A stretch of 64,000 nucleotides of DNA from Limnanthes douglasii subsp. nivea (Eukaryota; Streptophyta; Magnoliopsida; Brassicales; Limnanthaceae): assembly GCA_036936605.1 (NCBI GenBank), contig JAUPFV010000001.1, positions 173,308,386 to 173,372,385 of the forward strand. The letters run 5' to 3'. Below the pieces are notes generated by a model that had not been told where the DNA came from, ran no database searches, and saw only the letters and a program-made list of their open reading frames with translations. Shown piece by piece: positions 26,901 to 38,330 of this stretch. How positions within the stretch are numbered: position 1 is the first letter of the stretch; each line of letters starts with the position of its first letter. The translations under genes and the position numbers were made by a program.

Positions 26901-27080
26901 AGCGTACAAAGCACATAGATGTCAGGTATCATTTTATTCGAGATATAATATCAAAGGGAATTTTTTTATGTGAAGAAAGTGTCTACACACGATAATCCAG
27001 CAGATATAATGACCAAGACAGTATCAATCCGAAAGTTTAGGGAGTGCCTAAACTGGATCGGTGTTCGCAGTATAGAGTGA
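23906..27080 (+). pseudogene. copia pol: protease, integrase, reverse transcriptase, RNase H
   Basis: Protease active site W-V-L-D-T-G (about 23,938). GAG-pre-integrase L-W-H-W-R-L-G-H-M (about 24,344), with C-E-Q-C. The integrase core keeps D (H-S-D-L-S-G), D (R-I-D-N-G) and E (N-G-V-A-E-R), the last two split by a stop at about 24,810. RT has K-T-A-F-L-H-G-E-L and Y-V-D-D at about 26,094. RNase H has F-C-D-S-Q-S-A-I-H-L and ends N-P-A-D-I-M-T-K. Frame changes occur near 24,470, 25,640 and 26,800, with stops near 26,458 and 26,527. The motifs are largely intact but the polyprotein cannot be made from this copy. Confidence 0.9.
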
Positions 27081-27154
27081 ATTCCTTAAGGGCATTTGGT
27101 GAGTCAGAAGAGGAGAAGTTTCTTTGTTGATAGTGAAGAAAGGATATTCGCCTC

Positions 27155-27166
27155 AAGGGGAAGATT
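27155..27166 (+). promoter_or_regulatory. Polypurine tract of the copia element
   Basis: AAGGGGAAGA directly before the 3' LTR. Confidence 0.7.
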
Positions 27167-27561
27167 TTTTGTGAATGAGTCGAATAGTGCCTTGACAGTG
27201 TACTGTGTCCGGCATTACAGTTTTGTGTCTGTGATAGTGATATTGTGCCTTGACAGTGTACTGTGTTCGGCAGTACAAATAAGTTTTGTAACAGTATCGT
27301 TGATAGTCTTGTGATATGAGCCCATTAGGCCCATTATCTAGTAAGTTCTATGTATTCCCTATATATAGAGTACTAGGACTGCACAAAACATAATCTGAAA
27401 TCTGTACCTTTTCTACCATAATGAAACTCTTTTCTCTGGCGGCGCCCGTGGACGTAGACAATTGTCGAACCACGTTAAATCCTGTATTCATTTAAATCTT
27501 TCATTCGCATATGTTATGTGCTTGAGCCATTTTGTGATAATTACATAGTAATTTAATAACA
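27167..27561 (+). repeat. 3' LTR of the copia element
   Basis: Aligns with the 5' LTR from end to end except for an extra block of about 108 bp (about 27,395-27,505) that is rich in CTTTTCTCTGGCGGCG-type sequence. Such leader-like U5 sequence is common in copia LTRs, so this is probably the complete form and the 5' copy carries a deletion. Confidence 0.92.
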
Positions 27562-28266
27562 GAATCAATCACTAGAGATTAATGATGATCGACTTCAATA
27601 ATGACACAACAATAAACTATAATCCACTAGTCCCAAATTAATAATAAATAACATATAAAACAAAAAAGACAACACAAAGATTTGTATACTTAATTTGGAG
27701 TTGAGATTATTATAAGTTTATTTAGCATATATTCCTTGTTTTTCATTTTACATTTAGCATCTAAGTTTCTCTTTTCTCGTTTTGTATTTAAGAGTAAGGC
27801 TTATATCGAATTTCACATTTTGATAATGTATGTTTCTCATTTTGCATTCGATAGTAATTTGGTTTCGCATTTTGTTTTTAGTCTTATTTTATATTTTGCA
27901 TTTGATAGAAAACATTTTTTCACATTTTGCATTTGATAAACCTATTATTTACATAAATTTACATATAGAATACCTCCTCAGAAATAGAATTTTGAAACCA
28001 AAACCATCAATGAAGCTAAAAAACCCAAGAGATATACCACTTAAAAATAGAATTATAGACTATGACATACTCGATTGTGATTATCCTAGATATTTATTTA
28101 AAATGATAAAATAATCAGAGATTACGAAGGAAAGATGTTCGATATCTTTCTCAGTTATAGACACACAAACAAAATTATGATAGTAATTAATATATTAATA
28201 TTAAAATATTATGTATTATATTATACATTAAATTTTGTTAATAAATTTAAATAATGGTGGATTTTT

Positions 28267-28270
<4 letters not shown>

Positions 28271-28327
<57 letters not shown>
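28271..28327. repeat. (TA)n microsatellite
   Basis: About 28 TA dinucleotides without interruption. Confidence 0.95.
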
Positions 28328-28330
<3 letters not shown>

Positions 28331-28941
28331 AATAGATTTAATATACATTTCATAACATCAACTCACATTTAACCTATTATTTTATCTATGTTTCACATTT
28401 CGTATTTAAATTTATTAAAATTTCATATTTATTACTAATATTTTGCGGTTTGTATTTCAACTATCAAATGTTTCACATTTCTCTTTTCATATTACTAATA
28501 TTTCGCAATTGGTATTTTATTTTATTTATATTTGCTTTATTTCATATTTGGAATTACTTATTAGACAAATGTTTTGTATTTTGTAAGTTAATATTTCAAA
28601 AATTACAAAACAATTTAAAGAAAAACAATTAATTAAAAAAATCAAATTACATAAATTCTATAGGACTTGTTTGCATGATCAACTATATGACCAACTTTAC
28701 CATAATGATTACATTTTATCTTTAGCATAATGATTTTTCATTTAGATTAAATACCTTTTTTCTTAGGTATTCCCAGTATTCCCAGTTTATTTTTAAAATT
28801 TGGTGAAAGAATAACTAGAGATTTAGTAGGAAATAAACGTTGCAGCAGACATAGTCAAAACATGTATACCTTTGTATAAGCTTTTTTTATAAGAGTTTGA
28901 GTAATAATATGGCTCAATATATATTAAAATATTTTGATTCG

Positions 28942-29196
28942 TCATAAGTATGCACTCAAAGCATGAAAGCATGTGAAACAATCAATTTTACACATACCAT
29001 ATGAACATTTCAAACCCATAAGATCCAAAATCATAATAAATTCCATAAACAATTTTTGTAAAACTAGTGAAGCTGGATAAACTAGCCTTGAACGAGCTAT
29101 TTTTTGATATTTTCTGTAATAGTTGTTTTTCAAATTCATGTCATAATTAGTAGTCCAACCTAGAACCTTCTCACATTGTCTTGATATTTGACTCAT
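28942..29196 (-). pseudogene. Possible SWIM-finger fragment of a MULE/FAR1-type protein
   Basis: The minus-strand frame ends with G-L-K-C-S-Y-G-M-C-K-I-D-C-F-T-C-F-H-A-L. This resembles the C-x-C...C-x-H SWIM finger at the C-terminus of MULE transposases and FAR1-like proteins if the Tyr stands for a Cys. Upstream sequence (29.2-31 kb, minus) shows no convincing transposase core, so this may be chance or a highly decayed copy. Confidence 0.3.
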
Positions 29197-31129
29197 CTGT
29201 ACAATTCTAATATTTTCAACTAATTCTATTATATGAAGACTACAAAACTTTTTGACCTAATAATTAAAATATCTATTAGACAAGATAATACGAAAGTATA
29301 TTACTTACCTTTTATAAATGCACAAACATAACTATTTGGAGGCATATTTGTACAAAAACTAACAACTTTTGTACCTCATTTATCAATAAATTGTTCCATA
29401 TATGAAGTGAACATATTACGAGTAGCGATATTCACACACTATTTAAACTTTTGAACTATCAAATTCCTAAACTTTACGAATGTACAACTAAATGTATACT
29501 TCAAAATCTCAATCAAATGATAAATACATGTATGTGTAATAATAATAACCAAAAAATCAAAAACATCATTACCTATATATACGCGACGTTTTGAAATAAA
29601 TGTGGTTATCGCGATCAATCAAGTGAGGTTTAATAACTCAAGACACCATGGCCAATTATAACCATCTTATGATTAAAATACTAGTAATTGCAACCAAAAA
29701 TTAAATACAGGGCTATGAAAAGAAGTAAAATTAATATTGAATAGTCATGTTTCACATGTTGCAATAAAAAATGGTCAAATTTCGCAATTAATAATAAGTC
29801 ATGTTTCAAGAATTATGTTTATAATAATTTTTGTATTTCTAAATTTAAAAACGTAGAATGTTTCTCAATTCATTAATAGTATGTATTTTACAATTCACGA
29901 ACCACTTATAAAACACATTTATCACTTATTGGTTTATAAATCAAAAATAGGCATTTTTTGCAATTCGTAATTCAAATATAAGGACTTTTTCATAATTCGT
30001 AGATTTGAAATTAGAAATATATGTTTCGCAACACACATTTCTCACATGTATCATGTTGCATAGTTTATCGATACTCCATCATTTTTTCACATAAAAAATG
30101 TTTTATCGATAAATAACATTGGAAGACAAGCATGTAGACCTTAGAGACAAGACCCAAATACTACAAAACATCATTTGTAGAAGTTTTTTCCGACACAATA
30201 TTTGAGTGAATAGTCACTTGTAATATCAATATTATTTAATGATTTGAAGTAACCTTCAATTAGATTAAAAAAATATAACTATTTCCGTAAATGGCACTCC
30301 TAGGTGTCTTTAAAGCAATCTCTAAAAGCCGATAAGATATCTAAACTATAACCATATTTAGCCAACAATTATATACTTGTGGTTGTCACGTTAGTTTTGT
30401 ATCTAATGCAGTATGATGTCTCTTTAGCAATTAAATCTGATGTCAAATGCTTCTTAATTTCTTTCTAAAAACATTACTATATGTTTGTTGTCCTGCATAT
30501 TTTTTTAATGACCATAAAATCAGTGGACATATCAATTGATGTATAGATTCTACTTGGAAATCCCTTTAAGACTTTATTCTCCCAGTGAAGACTTATGTTT
30601 GATCTTGTATTATGCATATATTTAAAGCAAAAAACCATTATCGACAACATTAGGAGATAAAAAAATCATAAAGATGTTATCCCTTCCTCGAAAACTTGCC
30701 CAAAACCACTAATATCATTAAATAATAACAAGTTGTTTTTATAAAAAAAAAAACCTAACACCAAAACTATTTTTCTCGATTAATAAATTTTCATTCACAA
30801 TTTCAAATAAACCTAAAATGTTTTATTTAACTATTTCTCCATCAATCGCATATAAAACATTAATATTAACAATTGAAAAACCTACATTATCAACAAATAA
30901 TAATATAGCCGCAAAATCATCATTGATACTTAAGAAATAATTTTTTTTATCACATACAGTAACTAAACTTAAACGTCCAAGTAAATAATTTTTATTTGTT
31001 GTTAAAATAATTATAGTGGCTCTCCTTTCTTTGTAGGATTTCTTTCTTTAAAAACTCCGAAGAAAATCGCCGGCCCATTTGTTCTTCTCTGCATAGCTTG
31101 AGAGTTTGACTGTTTGAGTGATGGTATAT

Positions 31130-31590
31130 CAAACCACTTTAAAATCCTCTGTAACCTTCTCCCTTCTCTAGGGCACCATCAAGCCCATTAACCATCTTTT
31201 CCTTGCTTGTTTTTCTTAAATAGAATAATGCTTTTTTTTTTATGGTTCTTCTTAACTTGAGTGATGGTATATTATAACATTCTCATTTCTCTAGGGCGCA
31301 ACCAAGCATTAGTTCTATTTTACGTAGTTTGAGTTTCTTAAGTAGAACAATGCTTGCATTTCTTTTAGTTCGTCTTTGTATAGCTTGATCCCTTCTCTAA
31401 GGAGCCTTCAAGCCCTCAGTTATCCTTTGCATAACTTGTATTTTTCAAGTTGAGTCGTGCTTACATTTCTTACGTAGAACGAGAAAATCTTATTCTCTTT
31501 AGCCTTTGAACATTTTTGTGCTTCAACATCGATGATTCATCTTGGTCACTTCATATTTGCACGCTCTTGTGCTTCGACATCTGCAATATG
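31130..31590. repeat. Degenerate tandem-like repeats, about 100-125 bp apart
   Basis: CTTCTCTAGGGC..CA.CAAGC recurs at about 31,162, 31,285 and 31,387. TTAAGTAGAACAATGCTTGC-like words recur at about 31,216, 31,338 and 31,447. TGTGCTTC.ACATC occurs twice near 31,517 and 31,573. No coding meaning was found. Confidence 0.5.
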
Positions 31591-33124
31591 TAGCTGTCAA
31601 GTCGATTTAGAGATTCAGGCTTCTAGGCTTTCTGATTCGGGCTTCTCGCTAGAGTCGGGACTCTTTCTTATCTCTTGTTACTCGGTGTGAGTTGGTCCTT
31701 TAGATCTAAGGTTTTTCAATCTAATTTTAGTTTTTCCCGTTTTTGAATGAAGTTCTTTTGTGTTTCATTATGCATTTAAGAATTTTTTTCTAGTCGTTTA
31801 TAGGTCATTTGGTCATATTGTATTTTATGTAACTTTTAGGTCTTCGTATTTGGGTAGTATTCATATAAATATAGATATTTTTAGCCCATCGAAATATCTA
31901 ATCATACTGTAAACTTTATTTATAATTCATTTAATACTTCTAAAAAAAATAGTACCTGAACGTAAGATTCTCGATAACCAACACTATATATTTAGTTAAA
32001 ATAAAATCTACTCTACCTTTAAAGTCTCCAACTAATCAACAAAAATTACAGTTGGATAATTTAATTTGAAATTTCTAAAGTTCGATCGGATGATTTAACA
32101 TTCCCTTTACCACAATTAACAAAAGAAATATAATTATATGGAGTTCGCCATTTAAGTATTTACTTATTTTGTAATTCAAAATTTATTTTACTTTATATTT
32201 GATTATATTTGACAATTTATATTAAAAGATATGTTGTATTCTAAAATTTTAGATAAATAAATGAAAATGATGTTAAATAAAAATAATAATTGTTTTAAAT
32301 ATTGTACTTCACCAATTTTAATACTTACTCAATTTTAAAAAAAATGTGATATAGATATAATACAATATTCAACAAATTGAAATAATTTAATTATTAATTT
32401 AATAATAATTATCATAATTTAATAAAGGTGACTCAGTTATACATGCCTTCAGTTATACATGCCTTAGTTCAAATTCAATATTTCATACAAAATAATATCA
32501 TTATCCAAATATATTTTTCGTAATATTGTATTTTAACTTTTAAATATAAAATGATTTTTTCCTTGTTTTTTAAAAGTTTATATCTTTTTAACTCAAACAA
32601 TCGTTGTATATATTTTATGACACGAATCAAACAACAAGTGCTTTGAATGATATGTTTTAACAAAAAAAATTTAATATTGTTAAAATAATCCATTTAGAAA
32701 TTTTAATACTCTTAAAAATTAATAATATTAAAATTTTATTACATTTAAAATTTTAAATGTAATAATTTATTATTTTTTCATTTTTATTAAATGTAATAAT
32801 TTATTCTCTCAAAATGTTGTTACTGATATACTATTTATTTTACAATAATAAAACTACTAAACCGTGCATTTTTGTTATAATAAAAGTGTTAAACAATCTA
32901 GTTTAGCCGTGCTAAATTTTATTAACGCTAAACAATTTATATAAAAGAATTTTATTAACGCTAAACAATTTATATAAAAAATTTAATATATTTTTAATGC
33001 TAATTAATTTTGTTACAATTTTAATTATTTTATCGGAATTAGGTAAGTTTCATTTAAATATTTCACTATAAGTAAAGATACAATAACATCCACGGCTTGG
33101 GTACTAGAAGATTTATCCTTAGAT

Positions 33125-34809
33125 ATAAGAGAACGGATTTGGTTGGCAGTTTTTTCGAAAACGCGAGCACCCAACCCAAGCTGATCTGATCGGATGGGTT
33201 ATGGGTTTTAAAAAAAATTGTGGATGAGTTGTGGATCTGAAAATTTACTATCTATCGGATTTGGGATGGGTTATGGGTTTAAAAAATTTCCCACGGAAAA
33301 TTCGAACCCGTTCTACATAAAATATTCTAGTATTATAAAATTAATAGATTATATATAGGATTAAGTATCATTTAAGACCCAAACTTTAATTATTATCCAT
33401 TTAAGACCCATATTTTCATGTTTTTCTAAGAAATACCAGTTTTAGTCAAATATTTATCATTTCAGACCCACTAATTTCCTAAATACTCCTGTTCATTTAT
33501 ATTAATTTGTAAAAATTACTATATATTCGTATAAAGTATTTGGCCCCTCTGCTGTTAAAATCATATTTGTTTATGTATATGTTGACCTGTTATTCCAGTC
33601 ATTTTATCTTTTCGTTTTTTTTGGGTTTCTCTCAAAATAAAGAGCACAAACTCCATTGCGCTAACAAAGAGCATAATGTTTCACGATTATACCCCTCTAA
33701 CCACTCTCTGTTTCCTAATCTATACATTTTTTTTACTAAAAAAATAAAAAACTTTAAATCATATCGCGAGTGGTACTAGTTTTGTTCGCCTTAAAAAACA
33801 AAATCAACAGTAATTTTGGATTTTTTTACCGAGTTACAGTTTAAAAGATGTAGATTTTAAAAAAAAAATTAAATTCAAAGGATAAACGAAAAAGTGTTAG
33901 ACCTTTTTATTTTGATAGATGCGAAACCTTCTTTATTCAGCTAGAATGTGAAACCTTCTTTATTTTGATAGATGTGAAACCTTCATTGTTTTTCTAGATG
34001 CGAAACTTCTTTATTTTGCTAGATGCGAAACCTTCTTTATTTTGTTAGATGCGAAACCTTCTTTGTTTTGCTAGATAAGAAACCTCTTTGTTTTGATAGA
34101 TGCGAAACATTCTTTATTTTGGTAGATGCGAAACTTTCTTTTGTTTTGTTAGATGCGAAACCTTCTTTGTTTTGTTAGATGCGAAACCTGTTTAAATTGT
34201 GTACAACTATATATAATTATTTTATAAATTCTAAAATTATATTATAATATAATTCAATTAGTTCTTTATTCTTTAATGTTTATGTATTTATTATTTTGCT
34301 TTTGATATTTTTATTATTATTCATAATTTATTATATTTAAATTATTTGAAATTAGTATATATTAAATAAATATAACGATTTAAATTGAATAATTTTTTTT
34401 TATAAAAAAGTTACAATTTTTAAATACATTTATATGTATTAAAAAATTATAATTTATTAAAATTTGAAATAAATATAAATCATACATACTAAATATGTTT
34501 AATAAATATGTTATTTAATTATTAGATGCATTACTAAATTCAAGAGTTTATATTCCCTAATATATTATTATTATTATTATTATTTTAATATATTATTATT
34601 ATTATTATTATTTTTTATTGGATAATGAATTAGGAAAAAAATATATATAGATAAATAAATGATCAATGGGTACCCGCGGATGGGTATCCAAACTTGGTGG
34701 GTTCGGGGGTGGGAAACAAATTCTCTTACCCGAACCTGAATGTTTCAAGAAATAAAGACGGGATGGTTCACGAGTTTAGCAATACCCGCACATAACGTGA
34801 CTCATTGTC
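33125..34809. mobile_element. Probable non-autonomous TIR transposon flanked by 10-bp direct repeats
   Basis: ATCCTTAGAT occurs at 33,115-33,124 and again at 34,810-34,819. The sequence between begins and ends with GC-richer subterminal blocks containing GGATGGGTTATGGGTTT and GGGTACCCGCGGATGGGTA-type words. These resemble the GGGTACCCG-rich ends of common plant hAT-like non-autonomous elements, with a CATTGTCATCC-type right terminus. The interior is very AT-rich and contains a minisatellite and a (TTA)n run (about 34,560-34,615). There is no transposase. The exact terminal inverted repeats are not clear, so boundaries are tentative. Confidence 0.45.
33903..34190. repeat. Minisatellite, about 25-bp unit, 11 copies
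   Basis: The unit is close to TTTTGTTAGATGCGAAACCTTCT plus TTG or TTA, with small length and base differences between copies. GATGCGAAACC or a one- to two-base variant occurs eleven times. It contains the word GGTTTCGCATC on the other strand. Confidence 0.93.
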
Positions 34810-34819
34810 ATCCTTAGAT

Positions 34820-35889
34820 CAGATAAAGGTTGTTGAACATTGAGTACACCCTCAGAATTCGAAGGTATACAATAAGCTACAAAGAAACTGACTAGTCTAA
34901 AAAATGAACAATGAAACACCCAAGAAAACAAGTAAACTTTCCAGGTTAGAATTTCATCTTGCTACACAAGGTTAGAATTTCAAAACATAAAACAAACTAA
35001 CTAACAGACAATCAATACCCAAAATCAAAATGTTACACAAACACAAATGTCAACATGAAAAAATGACTTGAACTCCAAAAATAGACAAATTTAAAATGTA
35101 CCATTAGAGTTTGTAGTTAAAAATTAGTGAATATATACATTCCAAACACGAATTTAAAACCAAATGAACAAAAACTATATAACAGACATCCAAATCATAT
35201 TATTTTCAATCATAATTTTATAATATATCATGAGTTGGCTATATGTGATTCTAGATCTCAAAACTCTTGAAGTATGGCGAAAATTGGTTGTTTTATAATA
35301 GATTAGAAGAATAATAAAGGTTTGTTTTAGGTTTCAACAAAATTGAGACTCTATTGATTAATGAGCTTACACTTTAAATTTCTCTCATATAGAGGTTTAC
35401 AAAAAAAATCCAAAGCTTTTTCATTATAGTAGACAAACCATCGTTCTAAAATGATATTCTCAGTCCATCATAGATTAATTAAATGTATGCTAACATATCA
35501 AATATCCACCAATGCATAGGTTATATAACCAACATTATCTACAACAATCAATGCATCGCTAGAAAGTACTACACCACTTTTCACAGTCCGAAAGAATAAC
35601 AATTGATTGGGGCGTTCATCCATCTAGATGATCTAGATGACTTAAGAGATCCCACCCCCTCCCCTCATATATCAAACATTGGGAAGTAGTATAAGAATTC
35701 ACACTCACTTTCAAACGTATGATTTACATAGAGGATGACCTACAAGGAGCTATGCGATCTCATATATAGACATTCTTTTCAAAAATCTAGATATCTTTTT
35801 TTGGTATATGCATGACATCACAGAAGTCTCGACTTTGATAAATTGTCACAAGTTATCAATAAAAATAGTTGTAAACCGATCAAGTAAAG
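34820..35889. other. No gene seen
   Basis: AT-rich DNA without a convincing reading frame. It probably includes the decayed protease/RT-upstream part of the Tat-like remnant that becomes recognisable at about 35.9 kb. Confidence 0.4.
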
Positions 35890-36830
35890 ACACATAAAGT
35901 TCTCTTATGAGAAAGTTTTTAGTGCAATTATTTCTGAGCTCGAGCAACTAAACAAAATATGTTATATCACAAAAGTGTTATATCTTGTTTGGCCCGTGCA
36001 TCTGATCTTCATAAAAAAAGCAAAATAGAAAATGAAGGATGCGCATGAACTTCACCAACCTCAACCAAACATGTTCGGATGATCTATTCACGGTCTTGAG
36101 AATTGACGAGTTGGTGGATGCAACATGTGTAAACAAGATATTATTTTTAATGTATGAATATTTAGTATATAGTCTAATCGTCATGAACCATAACGATAAA
36201 GAGCATATACTCTTCATGACTGAGATAGTTCTCCACTATTATAAGGTAATATCTTTCAATATAAAGAATACAGGTTCAACATACTAGTGTTTGGTAAATA
36301 AATCCTTATCCAACCATATATGAAGAAACATTTAGGTATATATCGATGAAGCCACTGCAATCAATTAAAGATATGTAAGTCTGCATCAACAGGTTGGTTA
36401 CCTCAACGAGTTTATTTCCCAATCCTTTAACAAGTGCACCCCATTTTTCAAATTATTCAAAGGCGTTCGACAGTTAAACCGGACAACAGAATGTGACGAA
36501 TCATTTTATAATATTAAAGAGAATATTACTTCCCCAAAATATTTATATACTTGAACCTATGTGATACTCTTTATATTTATGTAGAAGTTTATAAGCATAT
36601 TGTAAGTTTAGTTTTTTCTAAAAGAGGAAAACAACCATCTGTTGAGCCATTTATTCCGTGAGAAAATTTATTTCTTGCTACATAATATAGGTATTTATAG
36701 TTGGAGAAACTCATCCTAATGGTAGCCAGAAAAATGAGGTCGTATTTCCAAATCCATACTATCATGGTAGGAACATCTTTCCCCATGATGAACTTTCTCT
36801 AAAATCCCAACGTCTTGGGAAAACAAACAC
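35890..36830 (+). pseudogene. Older Tat-like remnant A: RT and first RNase H
   Basis: M-R-M-N-F-T-N-L-N-Q-T (36,039 on) lines up with M-C-M-D-F-T-D-L-N-Q-V of the intact element at 11,773, followed by a matching L-R-I-D-E-L-V-D-A and a degraded Y...Y-S-L-I-V-M block. At about 36,690-36,810 the plus frame reads L-E-K-L-I-L-M-V-A-R-K-M-R-S-Y-F-Q, the RNase H signature seen at about 12,640-12,690. Multiple stops and frame changes occur. Homology stops abruptly near 36,830, where opposite-strand gag-protease sequence begins. Confidence 0.7.
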
Positions 36831-36839
36831 AGTTTTCTG

Positions 36840-38330
36840 TAGAGGACTACAACTTTTTTGTAGGATCCTACTACCCCCTAGTCTTCATTTTTGAATGTAA
36901 TCAGCGAGAAGGGAGACCACTAAAGTTTTACTGACTTATGTTGAATACCAAGGTCACTAATGTGACATTTTTTAGAAGATTTTATGATATATGCGAGGGT
37001 GTCCCATCCATCAATGATTCCCACGATCTTCCTATTCAGATTAAGATCCAAAAATTTATGGTAGACTTCATAGAGGCTCATGGTTTGGACAGCCGATGAC
37101 GTTCTAGCCATGGGTATTATCGTACGAGGTTTGGCCCATGGCGCCGACAGTTGAGCAAGCTTAAAATATTTAGGGGCTCGACCTTTAACAAATTTCTAAA
37201 TTTTTCCCTTGTCGATGAGATATCAAATTTTATATCTCAAGGTCTTACATTCTTATGTATGATAATCATTACCATTATGATACTTACATAATTATTTATG
37301 ATTTCATAAGTTTTCTCTGAATTTCAGAAGAGAACTAAATATTAGACGGTCATATATCGTAATTATTTCCTCAGTGAGCTTGGTGACGTAGGTGTTTGAA
37401 CCCCTACAATTTTGAGATTTATGGCCTTTTATGGTTCGTCAAATATCAGTTATAGAGTTTATTTTTGTAAAAAATAGCATCAGTGAGATGGTTCAATAAT
37501 AGGTTTACATGGTTGAACCTAAGCTACATGTGCGGATTAGGATGGGAAATATGTCGGGTGGTATGATGAATAGGTGTTTTGCATATCCAGAATCATTGCT
37601 TGCATTATCTCTTCAACTTTTATTTTCTTCTTTATTCGCACAAGGATCTCCCTGAAGTTGAGAGTCTTACTTTTATTGATTTCTTTAGTTATGAGGTCCA
37701 TAAAAATTCCTTAACGAAATGCAACACATACCACATAGTCGTGGAAATGGTAAAGGTTGTTGAGGTTGACAAACCTATGAGTGTAATGGTACATGATTTT
37801 GGTGGTCTCATGGTTGCAATAGATGATATAGCTTAGTCACCATATATTATTTTATTATCGATGAATTGATCACATAATGCAATATAGATAGATTCTAACG
37901 TGTGAATCGAGCTAAGAGGTAAAGATTGAAATAATGACAGAGTGTTACCTTGAAATATCATGGAGATTTTTTATCATATGAGAATATCTTCATTACCGAA
38001 TTTGAGAATCACGTTTTAGAATTACTTATTATGGTGCTCGAGATATATTGTTTTGTCGTATTTATCCATTTTTAATGGACCATATCTTTAGGACAGACTA
38101 TCTTCCGTTATCTCTATTGCTAGAGGTGATGGTGCTATATAATATTTCGAATTATACTTCCCTTGACCAAATTTTTCCTTGGTTCCAGACCATGTTTGGC
38201 TGACGTCGAGGCTTCCATGACATAGAGAATGATTGTGAGCAACTGTAAGATAATTCTTTCGGCCCATTCCTTTTTTGATATTTTGCTTGGGTCTAAGCAG
38301 AACATGGTTGGGTTCGCAACGGTCATAGGT
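36840..38330 (-). pseudogene. Minus-strand Ty3/gypsy (Tat-like) gag-protease fragment
   Basis: Read on the minus strand from 38,330 downwards: a gag core with I-T-E-D-S-L-S, M-D-K-Y-D-K-T (cf. YDGT), H-H-N-K, G-N-E-D-I-L-I and S-L-P-L-S-S-I-H-T-L. Near 37,190-37,260 is the E-C-K-T-L-R-Y-K-I..L-I-D-K-G-K-I segment that follows the gag zinc-knuckle equivalent. At about 37,090 is I-I-P-M-A-R-T-S-S-A, like the family's V-I-S-G-G-x-x-x-A-G-T-S linker before protease. It is opposite in strand to the RT/RNase H remnant on its left and to the integrase on its right, so it is a separate, truncated insertion or an inversion. Confidence 0.55.

Larger units (their letters stand above)
22738..27561 (+). 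mobile_element. Ty1/copia LTR retrotransposon (Tork/Tnt1-like), defective
   Basis: A 4.8-kb element in the order gag, protease, integrase, RT, RNase H, which defines Ty1/copia. A perfect 5-bp target duplication GAATC flanks it at 22,733-22,737 and 27,562-27,566. The primer-binding site fits initiator tRNA-Met. LTRs are about 94% identical over their shared part by eye, so it is younger than the Tat element. Assignment to Tork is by resemblance of the RT motifs only. Confidence 0.93.
27567..33114. other. AT-rich non-coding stretch with simple and dispersed repeats
   Basis: No host gene is supported. It contains more TTTCACATTT-type clusters (27,720-27,940; 28,330-28,600; 29,740-30,060), a long TA run, one possible transposase fragment (28,942-29,196) and degenerate repeats at 31.1-31.6 kb, listed separately. 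The remainder is AT-rich with short chance reading frames. Confidence 0.5.

Noticed and set aside
38135..38326. Host gene on the minus strand
   Set aside because: The frame continues, with stops, into a gag core and protease linker, so it is better explained as a retrotransposon remnant.
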